NCBI GenBank assembly: GCA_027886925.1
Contig: JAPCJN010000029.1
Span: 1-16,869 of the forward strand
DNA from: Nitrososphaerota archaeon
Lineage (GTDB): Archaea > Thermoproteota > Nitrososphaeria > Nitrososphaerales > UBA183
DNA: 16,869 bases
Reading direction: 5' to 3'
The notes under the pieces are model-generated. The model made no database searches. It was not told the origin of the DNA and saw only the letters and a list, made by a program, of their open reading frames with translations. Every line of letters starts with the position of its first letter. Within the stretch, counting starts at the first letter, position 1. The translations under genes were made by a program, and so were the position numbers. Shown here one piece after another: positions 13,660 through 16,869 of this stretch.

Positions 13660-13845
13660 TCACACCTCCTTCTCTCCGGGGCGCCTGGCAACTCGCAGGT
13701 AGGCGAAGTACATGATCAGGCCGACGACGATCAGGCCTATCCCCAAGGTGGAGCTGACGAACCACAGGGTGATGGCTCCGAGGGCGATCATCAGGAGGCT
13801 CGAGGCCCGGGGAAGCCTGCTCCGCCTCACTCGCGCCTGGGACAC
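13660..13845 (-). CDS. Small two-helix membrane protein
   Basis: 61 residues starting at a GTG. A basic N terminus (VRRSRLPRAS) precedes two hydrophobic stretches: about 16-30 (SLLMIALGAITLWFV) and 33-50 (TLGIGLIVVGLIMYFAYL). A basic, charged C terminus ends in ARRPGEKEV. This looks like a helical hairpin with both ends in the cytoplasm. No function is recognised and no promoter is visible. Its 3' end faces the AIR-related gene with a 28-base gap. The composition is what a real membrane protein would have, but chance cannot be excluded at this length. Confidence 0.5.
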   Translation of the reverse strand: MSQARVRRSRLPRASSLLMIALGAITLWFVSSTLGIGLIVVGLIMYFAYLRVARRPGEKEV

Positions 13846-14023
13846 TTTCTTAGGTCGCCTCGCCCTCTCGAATCAGCCAGAGAAGAGGCGGCAGCCCCTC
13901 GGCGCGCACGGAAGTGAAATCGACGCGACCATGGCCATCGCGTTGATGGCGGGAAGTTTCAATGGCGTCGGCGACTGCGGTGATAGCGGCGGCAGCCCAG
14001 ATGCCCTTTTCAGCAACTTTTGC
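13846..14023. other. Gene-less stretch with no recognised content
   Basis: This 178-base part of the 443-base gap between the small membrane gene and the CxxC gene holds no coding frame I can support, no promoter and no RNA fold. It may be decayed sequence belonging to the neighbouring BNR remnant. Confidence 0.4.
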
Positions 14024-14235
14024 TCATTCGGCCCGTAGACGGATAAAGCTTGCCGCCCGGCCGTCGGTGATCGGCTCCCACTTGCCCTCGCGTTTCTGCT
14101 GAAGAGCAGCTGACCTGTGGAGGTGCCCACGTAGACGCCGCAGGGATCATCTTCGTCCGTGTCCAGCCCTCCTCGGTAGACGGTGTAAAATGAGCGCCTA
14201 GGGAGCCCGTTACATCGCTCAACGCCCGGAAGCAC
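14024..14235 (-). pseudogene. Remnant of a BNR-repeat (sialidase/VPS10-like) protein, truncated and frameshifted
   Basis: Minus-strand frame 14235-14089 reads GLPRRSFYTVYRGGLDTDED, continues DPCGVYVGTSTGQLLFSRNA, and matches the pattern of BNR-repeat glycosyl-hydrolase-like proteins (GLP...VYR..L..D..DP.GVY.GT.TGQL..S..). The expected continuation, with the conserved Trp, is in the next frame: EGKWEPITDGRAASF to a TGA at 14024-14026. A one-base loss near 14086-14091 would explain the switch. Only about 70 residues survive; such proteins are normally over 300 residues, so the N-terminal propeller blades are gone. No promoter or good start is seen. It could also be a short live gene with a sequencing error, but the missing N terminus argues for decay. 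The family is recognised from memory of its pattern, not from a search. Confidence 0.6.
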
Positions 14236-14249
14236 AGCCCCACATACAA

Positions 14250-14260
14250 CCCTTATTTCT
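14250..14260 (+). promoter_or_regulatory. TATA-like box for the CxxC-CxxC gene
   Basis: CCCTTATTTCT, centred about 34 bases upstream of the ATG at 14289. It lies in the only AT-rich patch of the upstream region. Confidence 0.5.
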
Positions 14261-14288
14261 TCATGCTTTTGGCCCAGACCTCGATCAC

Positions 14289-15047
14289 ATGTCCAAGGAA
14301 GCCACGGCCTCAGAAAAGATTCCCGACGATCCGACTTGTTGGCTATGCGGGAGGACGTCCAGTGAGATCGGCTCCGCCCTGAGCGGGGAGACGGAGGACG
14401 AGGCGAAGGTCGTCAATGAGATCGCCTCAATCAAGTCTGCGCGAGAGAACCTGGTGACCAACTCGACCAGGTGGAGAGATGCGGTCCCGGAGCCTTTCAA
14501 AGAGTTCGACCTTGCCTTCGTGCTTCAGAACGCCGACCAGTTCAAGTCGATGAGTTTTCTAAGCGACCTCATCGAGACCGGCCGAAGCACAGTAAGGGAA
14601 CTCGACGAGGTATCGTTCGCCGTAAGGAAGGGCGCGGCCATAAGAATAGGCGGGACGCCCGCGGATGAGTCGCAGAGGGAGTCGATCGCTGCCAAGCTTA
14701 ACGACTTCGAGAGGAAGACGAACCGCAGACTGAAGAGAGAGCAGGATTTGCACGACGTCGAGTATCAACGTCTCGGATACATAGCAAGACTAAGCGGAAT
14801 GAAGCTCGTTGACGGGATAGAATACCTGAGACAGTCAGGCACCCTCTACTACGACCTCAAGCTCGAAGCGGGAGAAAGGGCCAGGGTCGCCGCGAGCAAG
14901 CGCAGGCCCATGTGGAAGCTACGCTCGATAAAGTTCAAAGACTTTCCCAAGGAGATATCGGTCTGCAACGTGTGTGAGAGGCTGCTGAAGGAGTTCCAGC
15001 CCGGCGGCGAGGGAAGCCGTCCCTTGAAGCCGAGCACCATCGCCTGA
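14289..15047 (+). CDS. Unknown protein with CxxC pairs at both ends and a helical middle
   Basis: 252 residues, family not recognised. The first Cys pair is CWLCG (C17, C20) and the second CNVCERLL (C226, C229). Together they could form one zinc site that joins the two ends, as in proteins where two half-knuckles meet. The middle is strongly charged and helical, with coiled-coil-like stretches (ESIAAKLNDFERKTNRRLKR, 128-147) and many basic residues in the C-terminal third (RARVAASKRRPMWKLRSIKF). Nucleic-acid binding is possible but not shown. The ATG has a TATA-like box upstream. It is convergent with the DUF998 gene, 37 bases away. Confidence 0.78.
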   Translation: MSKEATASEKIPDDPTCWLCGRTSSEIGSALSGETEDEAKVVNEIASIKSARENLVTNSTRWRDAVPEPFKEFDLAFVLQNADQFKSMSFLSDLIETGRSTVRELDEVSFAVRKGAAIRIGGTPADESQRESIAAKLNDFERKTNRRLKREQDLHDVEYQRLGYIARLSGMKLVDGIEYLRQSGTLYYDLKLEAGERARVAASKRRPMWKLRSIKFKDFPKEISVCNVCERLLKEFQPGGEGSRPLKPSTIA

Positions 15048-15084
15048 TTTTTTCTGCGAGCCCGAGTCCTAGGAGCCTCGTAGT

Positions 15085-15804
15085 TTACTGACGCTCACCG
15101 CGCCCATCGATGCGCGGCCGCGAGGACCTCGATTTGATGCCTTCCCGTTTCAACATGGCAGCCGACGATGCGAGCATCCAAGCAAGCACTAGTCCCAGGA
15201 ACACCCTCTCGAGCAGCCCACCGTAGCGCGCATCGAAGCGAGGCACCGCGGTCGCCCCATACAGTATCACCAGGGAGGTCACCGCGAGCACCGCGAGCGG
15301 CATCAAGAGGCCCATCTTGAGGGAGGTATCATTCGAGAACCCTCGGGACAACGTCAGCGCGCCGAACGCCCCTCCCAAGAACGCCAAGACGGCCACGAGC
15401 AGATGGACCACCCCGTGCAGCGTGGCAGGAGGAGTGACGTCGGCAGGCGCGGCCGCCAGCACCATTGCGCCGACCGCCCAAATCCCGAAAAGGAGGAATC
15501 CCCTCCGATACTCCCGCCTTGCGGGAAGCGCGTTAGCCAGCCCGAGCAGGAACAGGAGCGAGAAGACCCCTCGGTTGACGAAGTTGATCGCCATCACGTA
15601 CCCGTAAGGACCCACGGCCAGGTCGCTCTCAGCTTGAGAGACCAGGCTATAGTGAGGAGGAAGGCTCTGGGCGACGGCGTCCAGGATGACGTAGAGCACG
15701 ATGCCGGCGATCGTCGCGGAGAAGAGAAATCTCGTCCGCCTGTTAGCGATGGAGGTGCCGCTCGAAGCGGTCAAGGTCGCTTCCGGCCGCGTGAGCGGAG
15801 ACAA
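15085..15804 (-). CDS. DUF998-family membrane protein
   Basis: 239 residues with six predicted membrane helices (about 26-46, 70-93, 102-119, 127-152, 163-183 and 197-217). The family mark HYSLVSQAESDLAVGPYG (51-68) follows helix 1. H130 and H134 (TLHGVVHLL) open helix 4, as is common in DUF998. The biochemical function of the family is not established. The start is a TTG at 15804, seven bases after the stop of the MMPL gene, so the two form an operon and translation is probably linked. The first 20 residues are polar and poorly conserved in type, so a slightly later start cannot be excluded. Confidence 0.82.
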   Translation of the reverse strand: MSPLTRPEATLTASSGTSIANRRTRFLFSATIAGIVLYVILDAVAQSLPPHYSLVSQAESDLAVGPYGYVMAINFVNRGVFSLLFLLGLANALPARREYRRGFLLFGIWAVGAMVLAAAPADVTPPATLHGVVHLLVAVLAFLGGAFGALTLSRGFSNDTSLKMGLLMPLAVLAVTSLVILYGATAVPRFDARYGGLLERVFLGLVLAWMLASSAAMLKREGIKSRSSRPRIDGRGERQ

Positions 15805-15811
15805 AAGGTGC

Positions 15812-16869
15812 TCATTTCTTGGTCTCCCCGTAAAGTTCCCTGGACCGCTTCAACACGGACACCGGGTTATACCAGTTCCATTTCCCGAGGAATGACATCA
15901 CCGCAGGGACAAGGTACGTGCGGACGAAGAGCGCGTCTATGAGTATGGAGAAGGAGAATGCAAAGCCAATTTGTTTCAGGAGGAGGTCGCTCGAGAGCAT
16001 GAGCGCGCCCAGTGAGCCGGCTAAGATGATCGCTGCCGCAGTTATGATGCCGCCCGTGTTCTCGATGGCCCTTATCACTGCCTGGTTCCGGTCTCCGCCC
16101 TTCCGGCTCTCCTCGCGTACCCTAGTCAAGATGAAGACGTTGTAGTCCATCCCCAGCCCGAGGAGGGTGACGAACAGGAAGAGGGGCGTGATGAAGAGTA
16201 GGTCGTAGTTGTAGAGAGACTTGAAGATGAGCTCGGTCAGCGCGAGGGTCCATATTATGCTCATGAGCACCGAGATGAGCGCGAAAAGCGGCAGGACGAA
16301 GGAATCGAGGACGATGAAGAGGACGAGCGCCACGCCAACCGCCACGAGAGGCACCACCTCATCGAACTGGCTGATCGAGACAGACCTGGTGTCGAGTATG
16401 TCCCCTGATGCACCCCCCAACAGCACCTGGACTACGCCCGGCTTCGAAGAATAGTTGCCATGAAGGTAGTTCCTGATCGCTTGGGCGTCGTCGATGGCTT
16501 TCGACGACGTCGGATCGATCTTGAAGCTGACCGTGATGAGCGCGGTGGAGTTGTCGCGCCCGATGCCCTGGAGCATCGCCGACCTGGTCTGGTTGTCACG
16601 CGGGTCGCCGCCTGTCTGGAGGGCGGTTCCGGAGTAAGCGACGGGGCGCCCGTAGGGCATCGTGGGCCCGGTGACGTTGGCGATGTCCGGGTTCGAGTTG
16701 AGGAAGCCTGACATGTTCTGGAGAATCCCCATCTCCGCGAGGTCGAACCTTGTACCGTTCCAAAGAGGTTGGGCGAACGAGACGACGACGTAGGACGGGT
16801 TCAACCTCCCGGCTCCGAAAGCCGACGTGAGGTGATTGGAGGCGCTCACCGACTCGAGGTTCTTCGGAG
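15812..16869 (-). CDS. MMPL/RND-superfamily membrane transporter, 5' end outside the window
   Basis: The visible C-terminal 352 residues of a large exporter. First comes an extracytoplasmic porter-like domain (FGAGRLNPSYVVVSF through VLLGGASGDILDTRSVS). A helical block follows, with the family's conserved pattern LGLGMDYNVFILTRVREE, whose Asp-Tyr in the fourth helix is the proton-relay site, and then GAVIRAIENTGGIITAAAIIL-like and FSILIDALFVRTYLVPAVM motifs. MMPL proteins export lipids or small molecules using the proton gradient. Full-length members have about 700-1000 residues in two halves; this is the second half. The frame stays open to the window edge, so the GTG at 16849 is not the start. 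It leads the DUF998 gene. Confidence 0.9.
   Translation of the reverse strand, partial: PKNLESVSASNHLTSAFGAGRLNPSYVVVSFAQPLWNGTRFDLAEMGILQNMSGFLNSNPDIANVTGPTMPYGRPVAYSGTALQTGGDPRDNQTRSAMLQGIGRDNSTALITVSFKIDPTSSKAIDDAQAIRNYLHGNYSSKPGVVQVLLGGASGDILDTRSVSISQFDEVVPLVAVGVALVLFIVLDSFVLPLFALISVLMSIIWTLALTELIFKSLYNYDLLFITPLFLFVTLLGLGMDYNVFILTRVREESRKGGDRNQAVIRAIENTGGIITAAAIILAGSLGALMLSSDLLLKQIGFAFSFSILIDALFVRTYLVPAVMSFLGKWNWYNPVSVLKRSRELYGETKK

Noticed and set aside
13865..13882. tRNA T-loop-like CTCTCGAATCAGCCAGAG
   Set aside because: Only a 4-bp stem and no D-arm, anticodon arm or acceptor stem could be placed around it.
13712..14038. + strand frame opposite the small membrane gene and the empty gap
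   Set aside because: No promoter, no motif, and it runs antisense to better candidates.
14024..14250. Stable RNA (RNase P or SRP RNA) on the minus strand of the gap
   Set aside because: The conserved RNase P and SRP core sequences are absent, and the BNR protein pattern explains the conserved-looking part better.

Overview
The window is a gene-dense, high-GC stretch of an archaeal chromosome. Its archaeal character rests on an Orc1/Cdc6 initiator, a replication factor C large subunit, a UbiA-family prenyltransferase of the ether-lipid (DGGGP synthase) type, a tRNA-intron endonuclease, a PAC2-family protein, and TATA-like boxes about 26-38 nt upstream of many start codons (mostly leaderless or short-leader genes, several on GTG or TTG). 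The gene set fits a TACK archaeon, most likely a non-marine, high-GC Nitrososphaeria (Thaumarchaeota) relative. That placement is inference: no rRNA or ammonia-oxidation gene is present to test it.

Left part (1-4310): a tight + strand run of endA (5' end cut off), ubiA, rfcL and a small Cys-rich protein. It faces a - strand pair of orc1/cdc6 and a winged-helix regulator. A perfect 10-bp hairpin packed with CTAG sits between the two convergent sets. Replication, tRNA splicing and membrane-lipid synthesis are therefore neighbours.

Middle (4311-9182): divergent from cdc6 come a rhomboid protease and a zinc-type dehydrogenase. They converge on an OsmC-like thiol protein coupled to an unknown protein. 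Next come a VIT/CCC1-type iron or manganese transporter and, convergent to it, an M20 metallohydrolase. Both convergent pairs overlap by the palindrome CTAG, which gives each gene its TAG stop.

Right part (9183-13631): a + strand series of a ModF/YlmA-like ABC ATPase, a PAC2 protein, a MIP18/SufT (DUF59) Fe-S assembly factor, a small helical unknown, a bifunctional-nuclease-domain (DUF151) protein, another unknown, and an AIR-synthase-related (HypE/ThiL-like) protein. Most have their own TATA box, so this looks like housekeeping genes side by side rather than one operon.

End (13632-16869): a short two-helix membrane protein, a frameshifted remnant of a BNR-repeat (sialidase/VPS10-like) protein, a protein with CxxC pairs at both ends, and a - strand operon of an MMPL/RND transporter (5' end outside the window) followed by a DUF998 membrane protein.

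I found no CRISPR array, insertion sequence, tRNA or rRNA, and no clear multi-gene novel system. The best second looks are the EndA subunit lacking its catalytic His, the Cdc6-wHTH pair with its divergent upstream region, the CTAG-rich convergent junctions, the BNR pseudogene, and the unknown Cys-rich proteins.
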